NCBI GenBank assembly: GCA_000149265.1
Contig: CH003200.1
Span: 57,239 to 121,238, forward strand
Reading direction: 5' to 3'
Length of the DNA stretch: 64,000 nt
DNA from: Ciona savignyi
Lineage: Eukaryota > Chordata > Ascidiacea > Phlebobranchia > Cionidae
Within the stretch, counting starts at the first letter, position 1, and each line of letters starts with the position of its first letter. The position numbers were made by a program, and so were the translations under genes. Under the pieces are notes generated by a model. It had not been told where the DNA came from, ran no database searches, and saw nothing but the letters and a program-made list of their open reading frames with translations. Positions 27,901-36,773 of the stretch are shown in pieces.

Positions 27901-30900
27901 AATAACCCCTTTTACCATGAGCTAAGTCCTTGTTTGTGTTAATCCACAGACAACCAGAATGAGGTGATGTCACCGAGCCACGATCCCAGCGAGGATAAAG
28001 AGAAACGACCTGCCTCCCCCAACTGTGGCCTCATGAGCAAAAGCTTCAATAAATCACATTTGAACCCGACCGGGAAAATCATGGGAAACGTAACTGGTGA
28101 GGATGCATGAGTAACTAATGCAGCTTGTGGGGTTGAAAAGTGTGAGTGATCTCATTAATAACTCTGTGTGTCACACTCATACGCGTGTCAGTGGACTTTC
28201 CAACAACCAATACACGTTGACCAAATGGATAGGTTACATCTGCGCTTTGTTATATGACTTCCTCTTTCTATTGTTCAGTTAGTTGTATGTGACAGAAGAC
28301 TTTAAATTTTTATCTTTGTAATAGAAAAATAGAGTGGCAGCTTTGGAATTAATCAATTACAACCGGTTTAACGTAAGTCCAACGATAGCTGGATCAGTAA
28401 CCTCGCTAAGCTAAACTTTTGGTTCTGCATATCCATTCTGCTGCCATTACTATCATGAACCGAAATAGTTCGAGTGATAAGTATAGTTGTATACTGCCAC
28501 CTCACATTATTATACAGGGGTGACATGCCACTCCTGCCACCTAGTGGTTCAATGCTTCTGTGGAGAAGTTTCTGTTCAATAATCATCTACTTTGTTAACG
28601 ACCAACGATAAATAACAACCATTACAGATTAATGTTTCCTTCTGGATGCATCACTATTGTTTGAAAACTCAACAAAATAACAATATATCCTTGCCATAAT
28701 AATTAGTTGACAAACCATCTAACATTACAATCATGTCAGTCCCCATGTGTAACTGTTGATTTTTATGCAGGAATAAAACACTGTAACCGACATAGAGACA
28801 CCATATCAAAATGGCACAAACTACCAAAGTTCGGAGTTGTCATTGGCAATGAAGACGCACTGGCGAAGGTGACGTGCTTTGGAAGGTTTTATTTTGATAT
28901 GGAACGTGATTTTAAGATGTTTATGTTATTACATGTTAATATTTAATTTTTGTCCATCAATAAAGTCTTCTTGTGTGTGTTAAAAGTGTTTGTTTAAAAG
29001 GGTTTAAAAGAACTAAAATATACAATAATATAACTCATATATCTGGCACTGCTCTGGCACCAAAATTTTACAGATTCTTGTGTCTTTAAACCAACTTGTA
29101 ATCTAAACTGCATTTTAAACAATTTTAGGTTATAAAACTAAATCTCTTTGGTAATTTTTTTTTTATTACTAATTATACATCATATAAGTTTTAACAACAG
29201 CTTTATGTTGTAAATAAATGTTCTAATCTAAGTATGAGGTCATAATTTTCATTGTTCTGTAATTCATCCAGGAACTGGAAGGGATTGATATGTGGGGAGG
29301 AATCGATTTGTTTAAAATTGCTGACATCAGCAATAATCGACCACTGACAAGTGTGATGTACACAATATGCAAGGTAATAACCATATTTACCGATATCTAT
29401 TTTAATATCATTGTCCTACCAACAAGAGCAGCCAATCGATGCTGAAAGGCCGATTTTTTGTCATGTTTCCATGACTTTTTAAATATTTATATTTTAATCA
29501 AATTTTGTAAATGTTCTGTTATTTATATTTGTTCTTTTTGTCTTTGACTCATTTTGTCATGTGATGATGCAGGTAATTGTTGACCACTTCGGCCCATAAG
29601 AAGCATGCTTTAAAAAATATCAATAATTCCACTCAAAGAATTTAAATTGGGAGGGTTAAAGTTACCGCACTGAACTTAAATGCCTTGTTTTCCCGCTAAA
29701 GTGTTGGGTGGTTGTTGAAACTCGAACATCTGGCGCTAACTGCTGGCATCAATATTTAAACATTTTGAATCTTGTGCTTTAACACTACTACACTCCTTTC
29801 TGTGATAGCTTCTATACCCAACTTTTTAAGTGTGAACAAGCGATCTTCTACACCATATACATGTTTACATTTATGCATTTATTATATTCAAATTAGTAAA
29901 ATTAAAATCCTTATTATTTGGTAAATACTGTGTTTAAAAATAATAGTAATATTTTCCCGCGGCACACCTAGCATTGTCTTGTGGCACAGTAGTGTGTAAA
30001 CAGCTACATATTTACTTTGTTTTTAATATTTTCCTCCCCTAACCCCCCAGAAACGAGACATGTTCGTCAAGTTCAAACTCTCCCCGGTGAAATTCCTCAC
30101 GTACATGATGACGCTGGAAGATCATTATCGGGAGGTTCCGTACCACAATAGCCTCCATGCAGCAGATGTCGTGCAATCCGTTCACGTTCTCCTTTCATCA
30201 GCTGCTCTCGATGTAAGTGGAGTTTGTTTCACCAAACTTCTGTTACCATTAAGCTTTTTTTCCAGCCATGTTACCATTAGGCAAATGTATTAATCAGGAA
30301 ATGTTAGTTTTATTGCCTATGATTCATCTAGATTGGGTTAAAAGCGTTTGTTGTTGCATATTTTTGCCATGCAACCGCACTGCTATTCTGGCTGCTTAGT
30401 TACTTACTCTAACCAGAATAAAAATGTCAAATTCTCAAACAACTGAAATAGGGAAATTAAATGCAAATCTTGGTAAAAATTATGGTAAAAAAAAAACACA
30501 TTAATATTAGGAGGGGGTTGGTGGTAACCAGTTTCTTCATTCCTCCAGTTTTATAGTAAGCGGGCGTTTGGGTTTCGGATTAGTATAATTTCTGTATTTT
30601 TATATTTTCACTTTTATACCTTTTTACACCATTTATTTCATTTTACGCCGAATAAGCTTAATTTTTTGAATATATTTTAATCTCATTAAATAGATATGTA
30701 GATATTACTCGTTGGTCTCTTAAATGCAATGATTTCACAGAGTGTGTTCACCGACTTGGAGATATTATCGGCGCTGATTGCGAGTGCTATGCATGACGTG
30801 GATCATCCTGGTCTCAGCAACCAGTATCACTGCTCCAACAGTGAGTCTATTCCGGAATACTTTGCCACAGATATTTTTTCTGTCACCTAATATTCTTCCA

Positions 30901-33900
30901 CATAGCCAAGTTATTATTTCTTAAATAAGTATTTCTATTTAGTCTTTCTTTTTTTTATAAAAATGGCTTGTTATTACTTTATAGGCAAGATTTTCTGTTT
31001 TTTAAGCCACAAAAATAGTAACTGAACATAATTTTAAGTAAATAAAAAAGATAATGTTACTTAAACAACTTATTCTATACTAATTTGGAACTCAGTATTT
31101 TATGGGAAATCTATGTTTATTTTTATTTATATCACAATGTGGTGCCAACATTGATGGTAGAAATTCCAACATGTTAAAAATACAAAACATTCCTTCCTTC
31201 TCTTTATAGTTCAGGTGTATAATAATTCCTGGAATTAGGGATGCCCACAGAATCAAGATTTGAATTCGATTTAATTAGGAAATGACTCGGCATTATTTTT
31301 TAAATTCTATGAATTCCAAATTAAAAATTCTATGAATTCCAAATTAATTGAGTTTTATTAAAGTAATTATTATTCAAAATTAAAAAAAAGTGATAACATT
31401 TTTCAATATTTGGAAATAGTTATACTAATTAAATTCAAGAATTACAATTATTTTATGAAATATGCCACATTGTTAATGCAAATAAGAAAGAAAACATTTT
31501 TTTGCCTGCTCTTCAAGCGTATTTAAGTTTGGAATGCTCGATTAATTTATTTATTCTTCAATAAATCTGTTATTTAAACTCTGTTGAATGAGAGACATCC
31601 ACACCTGGAGTATAACGGGTTTCACACTCAGTAATATTGTTTCAATCGCTTCACATCCGCTGGTACAATCACTTCCAGTGCGACAAGTCAGCATCAGCCT
31701 TTGTGGAGCTTAATTGATAATGAACCACCTCATGTTCTGCTGTCAGCCGCAAACATGAATTCCCTGAAGTGTAGCTCTTAGTCTATCTAGCCACAGTGGC
31801 ACACAGCCATGTACTACAATTGTACTCAGCTGGTTGTAATATTCATGATTGTCAAATGAATGAAACTGTTTAAACTCTCAACATATAGTAATAAATCTTT
31901 TTTTTTTAAAGTAGGTCTGCAATAATTGGTGGATAATACAGAGTTTTGTTTTTAAAATTTGCTGACTTAGTAAAAGCTAATTGGATGCCATTATAATGGT
32001 TCAATACTTAATCACTAGTTCAGGTCCACTAGTTAGTTAAGGTCGTTGCATATACTGAGGTTTTGATAATGGTTATCAGATAAAAAATTGGTTCACCAGT
32101 TAAAAATTTCCCGGTCATTGTATTGTTAGTTCAATATTATGTTTTACTAAAATCTTAAAAATTTAAAAATCACTTTAAATGTTTTAGTTGGATTTTTATA
32201 GTAGTGATTGCTATTATGTTTGGTCTACACATAAATCAGTTCATTTTTTCTTGATTTTTTAGTGATTAACTTGAACTGACAAAAAATAGGTTAGCCAACT
32301 GATCCACAATCATAGTTAGGCGCATAAGCAAGCACTGATTTTGCTGGAGATATTACAGTGTATGGATAATCAGACATGACTTTTAATTTGAATAATCATT
32401 TAGTACGGATTAGAGCAACATAAAGTGGAATGCTCAGGTGCACAGTAATACACCTAGCCAGAGTTGATAACAGAAATATAAAATAAAAATAAAAAATAGA
32501 TTGTAGGGAATTCAGCAACAGTTAAATGGTCACCCAATCTGCCTACCCTCTTCTGTTTAGTAATAATAATATAAATTACAATACTGGTTAACACAATGTT
32601 TCTATCAGTTTTTTCCGTATTTCCTGTTCTTGTGCCGTGATTTGATTTGTTTGCCATTATTTAAATAAAAAAATAAAACTTGTGAGATCACCGTCGGAAT
32701 TAGTATTAACAAACCAAACTATGATTCAGGTACGGAGCTAGCAATCATGTACAACGATGCCTCAGTGTTGGAAAACCATCATTTGGCCGTGGGGTTCAAA
32801 CTGATGCAGCAGAACCACTGCGACATGTTCGAACACTTCACGCAGAAGCAGTGGCAGAGCCTGCGGAAGATGTCTATTGATATGGTAGGTGTGTTGTCGG
32901 GTGGTTTGTGGGAGGAAAGCCTCCCCAGTGGGTTGTGTGGAGTGTTGGAATCACCACGTTCTCATATTTGCCTGGTATCTTGTGAATGTAGAACATTCAA
33001 AACTATTTCAGTGCACGGATAGCCACTAATGTAGAGCTGGATAACAATGTGTCGCTTAACAATTCTAGTGGTGTCTATTCTAGAAAGAAGATTTGAATTC
33101 AATTCCAAGCAGAAAATGATTCGGAATTATATTTTTATTTTTCCAATTAAAAATTGTGCCCAAAGTCAATTTATTCATTTCTACCTTTTTAATTTGAATT
33201 TAAAATTGATAAAGGTATAACTTTTTTTTTTTAAATAAAAGTGATTTAAAAGCTATTAATATTGTTGACATAAAAAGTTGGTTTCTTTCAGGTTCTTGCA
33301 ACAGACATGTCGAAACACATGCAACTACTCGCCAACCTCAAGACAATGGTGGAAACGAAGAAAGTTGCTGCATCAGGTGTTCTCATGCTGGATAACTACA
33401 CCGACAGAATACAGGTTCGAATATTGACCATCTTCTTGAAATTTTGTGTCATCTTATTATCCTTACTGTGGGGTATATGACGGCTGTTGACCCCCCTCCA
33501 GCATACAAAGTCTAACAAGATTCCACCACCAGGTCCTACAGAACATGGTGCACTGCGCTGACCTCAGCAACTCGGCGAAACCCATTGAACTTTACAAGAA
33601 GTGGGTGAGTGTGATCATAGATGAGTATTGGATGCAGGGCGACGTAGAGAGACAAGCAGGGCTCGAAATTAGCCCCATGTGTGACCGACATAATACTTCA
33701 ATTGAGAGGTCTCAGGTAAAGTAGATTTGTATTTTTATTACTTTGCAATAAACTTTTATTTTAATATTTTTGAATCCGTAATCTGGCTCCTTCAGCCAAG
33801 GGTTGCAGGATCAAAACTGGTCTCCAGCTGGTTGGTTGTGTTCTGGGGAAAGCATTTAACAGATGTTGCTTGTACCCATTGAATAAATGTGTTTAAACTG

Positions 33901-35194
33901 AAGTAACATCTTAATCATTAACAACACAAAGCAAATAGGCCGATGGTACACGCCATGTTATCTGTCGAATGCACATGTGACTTTGCTCCTTCAAATAGTG
34001 GCGAGGTAATCTTACTGTTACTCGTATGAGAACGCCCCTTGCTTTTCCATTATCACGGATATACATGAAAGTTCTGCCCAACCCAAGCGACAAACATGTC
34101 CCAATATTAGAAATAATTCTCCACACAATGTCACGCCGACAGTGTGGCTGTGTGCATGAGGTCCATTCTATATCGAACCTCCCATCCTAACATACAACTT
34201 TCCTCAGGTAATGTTCATTGACTTTGTCGTCCACCCGTTGTTGGAGACGTGGGCTGACCTTGTCAACCCTTACGCCCAGGAGATCATCAACGAACTCTCC
34301 GATAATCGGGAATATTATGCAAGCCTCATTCAGAAAGCGTGAGTTAAAACTTATACGTGCTCGAATTAAGTAGTTGGACATTGGACGTCCGAATACTACA
34401 TGCTTTAAGTTATGAAGTTATAATAGTGAGGTGTGAACGCCAGTTATGGCACGTTAAATATTGTTCGACTCTTTAAACTCAACTGGGTTCGGAACAAATA
34501 CCCACTTGTAAAGTCAAGTTTATGATGCACCTTCTATAAGATACAACGCGACATTAACTTTATCGTTTATTTACTCCACGATTCGGGAAACTTTATGGGA
34601 TGTTCTATTGAACTGCTCTGTTGAACCTATCACGCAGTGATTCCCTAACTTTTTACTCGCGTACCATTTTGAGCTTTGGAATAGTTTTAGCTTTCTACCT
34701 AAGTTACGTTTAAATAGATGTATTAAGCTGTGGATATAGATTGGGGTTTTTACTCTGGCTTGGGTTCTGTCCGTAAACAATTCCAAAAAAGTGTTTTGTC
34801 ATAAACGTTCGAAACCTTAATTTTAAAGGTAAATAAAACCAATCATTGCAAATTACTCAATCTGAAAGTTTAAACTTTTTGCAAATTAATAAGCTGGATT
34901 AAGTCGCGTGCCACCGATGGTACCAAAGTTTGGGAACAACTATCACTCATTCCGCTAATATCGTGCAGACCGTCGCCCACCGACACCAGCGATGAGAATG
35001 TCGTGGACGATTCGTCATCAACTGAGACAGAGGGCGAGGACGAACCAAGCGATGATGACGTCATACAGACCCCTGTCCCGAGCTCCGAGATGCAGAACAA
35101 TCGATTCCAGTTCCAAATGTCGCTCGATGAAGACTCGGTGTCCGATATCTCAGTGCGTCGGAAGTCGCGCGAAATGAGCAGGTCCCCGCGGTAG
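3871..35194 (+). CDS. PDE4: cAMP-specific 3',5'-cyclic phosphodiesterase 4 (whole gene, multi-isoform)
   Basis: Hydrolyses cAMP to 5'-AMP; PDE4 enzymes are targeted within the cell by their variable N-termini. Fifteen shared exons (22647-35194) keep phase throughout and give about 671 residues after the junction codon. In order they hold UCR1 (FDVENG start, PKA site [13 protein letters not shown]), UCR2 ([26 protein letters not shown]), and a catalytic domain with YHN..HAADVV, HDVDHPG, HCADLSN and the substrate-binding Gln of ERSQ. The C-terminal tail carries FQF and PSP. Six alternative N-termini precede UCR1 (entries below), giving isoforms of about 732 to 1027 residues. A canonical poly(A) variant ATTAAA follows at 35341. 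Domain order and motifs leave PDE4 in no doubt; which vertebrate paralogue (A-D) is meaningless here because the locus is likely pre-duplication. Isoform use is inferred from splice sites and phase only. Confidence 0.96.
4281..4560 (+). repeat. SINE in PDE4 isoform A intron
   Basis: tRNA-like head (TTTCAGCCGAAGGGTTG..), core TTGTGTCCTTGGGAAGGACACTT, 3' end CCTTACGGGGATAAACATGA and ATCCTATC tail. The tail ends about 18 nt before the exon at 4579. Confidence 0.8.
4579..4678 (+). CDS. PDE4: PDE4 isoform A, second coding exon
   Basis: It follows an ATATTCAG acceptor, enters in phase 1, has no stops and leaves in phase 2 at AAG|GTAATC. The product is arginine-rich ([23 protein letters not shown], shown here only as its key pattern of RR, RVHR, RRR) and then reads SEWSCLPT before joining FDVENG. 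Basic stretches with a W just before the UCR1 boundary recall long vertebrate PDE4A/C forms. A SINE lies in the intron, ending about 18 nt before this acceptor. Joined protein about 734 residues. Confidence 0.65.
4925..5140 (+). mobile_element. Degraded copy of fold-back MITE family
   Basis: Its middle (GAGAAACT..CATTAAAATG.AGATTATG, then G-rich TTGGG/GGTTA text) matches the element at 51336-51552. The flanks repeat CCAAATACCT at about 4916 and 5138, a possible 10-bp target duplication. Confidence 0.45.
5302..5397. mobile_element. Short hAT-type MITE (96 bp)
   Basis: Ends CAGTGTTTCCCAACC and, inverted, CAGTGTTTCACAACC. The flanking octamers TACCAGAG and TACCAAAG match 7 of 8, as expected for an aged 8-bp hAT target duplication. 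Confidence 0.65.
9385..9392. promoter_or_regulatory. CRE octamer TGACGTCA
   Basis: Perfect site 588 bp upstream of the start codon of PDE4 isoform B, in a locally GC-richer patch. Confidence 0.4.
9980..10506 (+). CDS. PDE4: PDE4 isoform B, alternative first coding exon
   Basis: ATG at 9980 ([10 protein letters not shown]) opens 175 codons plus two bases. The open frame extends upstream to a GTG at 9959, but ATG is the credible eukaryotic start. The product is rich in Ser, Pro and basic residues and ends RRFTVART, then Ser at the junction and FDVENG. The RRFTVA...FDV ending resembles long vertebrate PDE4 forms. The donor is weak (AG|GTTTTT), but it is the one that gives phase 2 and the family-like join. 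Protein about 847 residues. A possible acceptor (CGCATAGCAG) lies 33 nt upstream of the ATG. Confidence 0.75.
10507..13830. other. Intron / promoter region between PDE4 exons B and C
   Basis: Contains the hAT MITE at 10618-10966. A 132-codon open frame on the minus strand (12137-12535) has no start context, splice context or family similarity. Nothing else is supported. Confidence 0.55.
10618..10966. mobile_element. hAT-type MITE (349 bp) with perfect 8-bp target duplication
   Basis: Ends CAGTGGTTTTTAAAC...GTTTAAGAACCCCTG. It is flanked on both sides by GTCTAAAA (10610-10617 and 10967-10974). Internal C-runs and a CGCCCCCC.../GGGGGGCG inverted segment occur near the 3' end. No transposase. 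Confidence 0.85.
13831..14315 (+). CDS. PDE4: PDE4 isoform C, alternative first coding exon (PDE4D3-like end)
   Basis: ATG at 13831 opens 161 codons plus two bases; a second in-frame ATG (MSGPNLND) lies at about 13915 and could be the real start. The exon ends at a good donor, TTTG|GTAAGC, in phase 2. The junction reads RRRHSWIC-FDVENG. Vertebrate PDE4D3 has RRHSWICFDV at the same place, where the serine is a known PKA target; that conservation makes this exon the best supported alternative N-terminus. The middle is acidic (MDLEDEEV) and contains several Cys. Protein about 833 residues from the first ATG. Confidence 0.85.
14316..16846. other. Intron / promoter region between PDE4 exons C and D
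   Basis: AT-rich and without a supported gene. A tRNA-like patch with possible A and B boxes lies at about 16510-16575 (see findings). Confidence 0.55.
16847..17151 (+). CDS. PDE4: PDE4 isoform D, alternative first coding exon
   Basis: ATG at 16847 ([10 protein letters not shown]) opens 101 codons plus two bases and ends at a near-perfect donor, ACG|GTAAGTT, in phase 2. The junction reads RRIKR-FDVENG. The N-terminus has clustered Cys, His and Ser and no domain I recognise. Protein about 773 residues. Support is the strong donor, the matching phase and the basic residues before FDV, as in other PDE4 long forms. Confidence 0.72.
17152..18280. other. Intron / promoter region between PDE4 exons D and E
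   Basis: Nothing supported beyond PDE4 intron sequence. Confidence 0.5.
18281..19347 (+). CDS. PDE4: PDE4 isoform E, very long alternative first coding exon
   Basis: ATG at 18281 ([10 protein letters not shown]) opens 355 codons plus two bases, by far the longest N-terminus here. It ends at a consensus donor, CAG|GTGAGTG, in phase 2, joining as FGLS-FDVENG. The first ~260 residues are hydrophilic and rich in Ser, Arg, Asp and Asn with little predicted order. The last ~90 look more structured ([22 protein letters not shown]). I recognise no domain. Protein about 1027 residues. A 1.07-kb open frame in AT-rich DNA with the right phase at its donor is strong evidence of coding. Confidence 0.85.
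19348..22106. other. Intron / promoter region between PDE4 exons E and F
   Basis: No coding support. A 30-bp alternating purine-pyrimidine run (GCGCACGCGTGC..GTGTGTGCGTGCGTGC) lies at about 21467-21498. Confidence 0.5.
22107..22288 (+). CDS. PDE4: PDE4 isoform F, promoter-proximal alternative first coding exon
   Basis: ATG at 22107 ([10 protein letters not shown]) opens 60 codons plus two bases, 358 bp before the shared UCR1 exon. The product is basic and Ser/Arg-rich ([17 protein letters not shown]). The donor is modest (TTTAG|GTTTGT) but phase 2, giving PKFS-FDVENG. A possible acceptor, CTCCTTCTAG, ends at 22094, 12 nt before the ATG. Protein about 732 residues. Confidence 0.7.
22647..22838 (+). 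CDS. PDE4: PDE4 shared exon 1: start of UCR1
   Basis: The acceptor CCCATAG is followed by one base completing the junction codon and then FDVENG. UCR1 contains the PKA site [10 protein letters not shown], the site whose phosphorylation activates long PDE4 forms, followed by SRNSSVVSD. The donor GC|GTAAGT is in phase 2. Confidence 0.95.
23233..23272 (+). CDS. PDE4: PDE4 shared exon 2: UCR1 (40 nt)
   Basis: A micro-exon between GTGCAG and CAG|GTTTGT encodes [13 protein letters not shown], a near-invariant PDE4 segment. It enters in phase 2 and leaves in phase 0. Confidence 0.95.
24520..24587 (+). CDS. PDE4: PDE4 shared exon 3: end of UCR1
   Basis: Encodes [17 protein letters not shown], matching the end of UCR1, then IHPPN. 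Acceptor GGTAG, donor AA|GTATGT, phase 2. Confidence 0.94.
24997..25192 (+). CDS. PDE4: PDE4 shared exon 4: linker and first half of UCR2
   Basis: A Ser/Thr/Pro-rich linker (LR1) is followed by [20 protein letters not shown] and SVSEMASNK, the start of UCR2, which caps the active site. Donor AAG|GTTGGA, phase 0. Confidence 0.95.
26348..26441 (+). CDS. PDE4: PDE4 shared exon 5: second half of UCR2
   Basis: Encodes [19 protein letters not shown] and [10 protein letters not shown], the end of UCR2. Donor G|GTAAGC, phase 1. Confidence 0.95.
27535..27542. promoter_or_regulatory. intronic CRE octamer TGACGTCA
   Basis: Perfect site in the intron between UCR2 and the LR2 exon. Short PDE4 forms in vertebrates use CRE-bearing intragenic promoters, but I see no accompanying first exon here. 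Confidence 0.3.
27950..28096 (+). CDS. PDE4: PDE4 shared exon 6: LR2 linker
   Basis: Hydrophilic linker between UCR2 and the catalytic domain ([15 protein letters not shown]). Little conserved in sequence, but position, phase 1 on both sides and splice sites (ATCCACAG, G|GTGAGG) fit. Confidence 0.9.
28771..28868 (+). CDS. PDE4: PDE4 shared exon 7: entry to the catalytic domain
   Basis: Encodes [17 protein letters not shown], matching the conserved PDE4 segment that precedes the catalytic helices. Phase 1 in, phase 0 out. Confidence 0.93.
29272..29373 (+). CDS. PDE4: PDE4 shared exon 8: catalytic domain
   Basis: Thirty-four codons, [19 protein letters not shown] followed by [13 protein letters not shown]. 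Phase 0 on both sides. Confidence 0.95.
30051..30212 (+). CDS. PDE4: PDE4 shared exon 9: catalytic His and first metal His
   Basis: Encodes [20 protein letters not shown] and [21 protein letters not shown] contains the general-acid His; the His of HAADVV is a metal ligand. A C-run acceptor and donor GAT|GTAAGT, phase 0. Confidence 0.97.
30741..30840 (+). CDS. PDE4: PDE4 shared exon 10: HDVDHPG metal site
   Basis: Encodes [20 protein letters not shown] then [12 protein letters not shown]. The His and Asp of HDVDHPG bind Zn and Mg. Leaves in phase 1 at A|GTGAGT. Confidence 0.97.
32730..32884 (+). CDS. PDE4: PDE4 shared exon 11: catalytic domain
   Basis: Encodes [20 protein letters not shown] then VGFKLMQ and SLRKMSIDM, the standard PDE4 middle segment. 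Phase 1 in, 0 out. Confidence 0.96.
33292..33414 (+). CDS. PDE4: PDE4 shared exon 12: includes the KIM ERK-docking motif
   Basis: Encodes [20 protein letters not shown], then [20 protein letters not shown]. The VETKK...VLML pattern is the kinase-interaction motif through which ERK docks on PDE4. The donor CAG|GTTCGA is non-consensus at +3 to +5, but phase 0 and protein continuity require it. Confidence 0.95.
33533..33715 (+). CDS. PDE4: PDE4 shared exon 13: Asp metal ligand and substrate Gln
   Basis: Encodes [20 protein letters not shown] and later [18 protein letters not shown]. The Asp of HCADLSN is a metal ligand and the final Gln is the purine-binding glutamine. The usual Pro after LSN is Ser here. 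Phase 0 both sides. Confidence 0.96.
33775..34080 (+). repeat. SINE in PDE4 intron, diverged
   Basis: TTCAGCCAAGGGTTGCAGG head, core GGTTGTGTTCTGGGGAAAGCATTT and a GATATACATGAAAGT 3' end. Confidence 0.7.
34208..34338 (+). CDS. PDE4: PDE4 shared exon 14: end of catalytic domain
   Basis: Encodes [20 protein letters not shown], then [19 protein letters not shown]. The Phe of MFIDF is one jaw of the hydrophobic clamp around the base. Donor GC|GTGAGT, phase 2. Confidence 0.96.
34969..35194 (+). CDS. PDE4: PDE4 shared exon 15: C-terminal tail and stop
   Basis: Enters in phase 2 after TCGTGCAG and ends at TAG 35192-35194. It begins [10 protein letters not shown], where the PSP serine sits at the position of the ERK site of vertebrate PDE4B-D. 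It continues with an acidic stretch ([14 protein letters not shown]), then [13 protein letters not shown], whose FQF is the second ERK docking motif. The end is Arg/Ser-rich ([12 protein letters not shown]). Confidence 0.95.
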
Positions 35195-35340
35195 CGACGA
35201 TTCGAGAACCTTCCTGATTGTTCCCGATCACGTAGCGCGCCGAGGGGTTACCGTGGCAACATCTGCGCCATAGACGTCGCTTCCGGTACGCGGAAGTGAC
35301 GTACCGACGCACCAACACTGTGATATCTATGGATGCTGAT

Positions 35341-35346
35341 ATTAAA
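35341..35346 (+). terminator. PDE4 poly(A) signal ATTAAA
   Basis: Common variant hexamer 147 nt after the PDE4 stop. I saw no AATAAA between the stop and this point. The 35195-35340 3' UTR is comparatively GC-rich. Confidence 0.5.
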
Positions 35347-36640
35347 CTATGCGGCCTTATATCACGGCGTTCATGCGCCCCCGCCCTGGGTTTACCTTAT
35401 CCGTTGAACTACACGGTTGTGCTCGATATCCGCTGTGATATGACAACTTTTTATTGCAGTAAACTTTAGTATTTATTTTAGCACCCCTCGTTTTGCACAG
35501 ATACAATATTGTCCTTTTTTCTAATACTTGCGTATTAACTCCATTAAAGTGGACCTCTTTATCCCCCGCCCAACCACAAATGGAATTCCAAAGCGCGACA
35601 ACTTGCAATTATCACTGCAGTTCTTTTTAATTTAATCCCGGATCGTGCAAAGACCGACTCGCAAATATGTGCAAAGTCAACCGACCTACCTCCAGCCTCG
35701 AATTCCACTTGAATCCGGTCAACACTTTTGCTTTGGTACAGATTCAGAAATGTCGTAATTCGGTTTGTAATATTTATCAATTTAGTTGTTGTCCGGTGGG
35801 GAAAATACTATGTGTTTGAACTCGGCCGCTTGTGTTGTGGTTAGAGGTAGGCTTAATATCCATGTTGGATATTGATAACATGCAAGTACGGTGAAATACA
35901 CGACTGTCCCGTAGTAAGACGCAATGCACTATTATTATTACTGAAGATATTACAGTGTGCAAGCTAGGTTTTATTTTCACTAAATATCCGCTTGGTGACG
36001 CAATGCGTTAAATGTCTTGCGCGTTTACAATCAATTCTTTTTTAATTCGCCCATCAATCTTTATTTAAAGCAAAAAACTTTGACGTGTCCAACCATGTAT
36101 GTTTACAGCATGTTTTTATACGCTGGTTGGGCGTTTTTATGAAGTCGGGTTTTTGTTTTCTAACAAAATTTCTGTGTGGTTGTGGCATTAACCTCGTGCA
36201 CTCAGCCAGGCGGTTAAAAGGCCTAATGTTCTGTTGGTTCAAGTTATATTTTAACCGCTGCTCTCTTGGTTATCAGCATTAATATACGAGACCACGGTGT
36301 ATTTTTCATCACAATGGCCATGATGACGACATATGTTGCGAACTGATTTCATAACATAAAACTCAATTTCAACAATATTGGTGTTCTTGTTTCCTGGAAA
36401 AGATAAGTAGCCTATTTGAATACTGAGTTATTGAGTTAAAACCTGTCAGACGCGCAAAGGGAGTAAGTGGTGACATAGACCAACTTGTTGCTGCTAGATA
36501 TCACAGTACAGGCAGTCCCGTCTTAGACCACAAAATGTTGGGAAAACCAGTTGCTTCAAAATTTGATAAAAGCATTTTAATTTAACTTAAACATCCTTTT
36601 TAGTGTTAAAAAGTACAGTTTGTATTATCATGTTTTATTA
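35347..36640. other. Intergenic region, PDE4 to dynein light chain gene
   Basis: No supported feature. Short open frames on both strands lack family similarity. Confidence 0.55.
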
Positions 36641-36666
36641 CAGAATATCCCTTTACAGCATTTAAC

Positions 36667-36773
36667 ATGGCGGGTGCTAGCTTTATAAACACGAGCATGA
36701 AACGGCGAGGGAGTATGTTTGACGCCTCACTTGCAAGACTCAATCCTATGGGTTCTAGCACTTGTACATTCCA
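36667..36773 (+). CDS. DYNLT5: DYNLT5-like exon 1
   Basis: ATG at 36667, donor CA|GTAAGT, phase 2. Two 3' splice-site-like AGs (36643 and 36658) lie 23 and 8 nt upstream, so the mRNA may be trans-spliced. Confidence 0.8.

Larger units (their letters stand above)
22839..34968. other. Introns of the shared PDE4 region
   Basis: Fourteen introns from about 118 to 1889 nt, AT-rich and with no independent gene. The intron at 30841-32729 and the one at 32885-33291 each hold a related AT-rich repeat (about 31255-31400 and 33088-33250). The intron at 33716-34207 holds a SINE. Confidence 0.6.
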
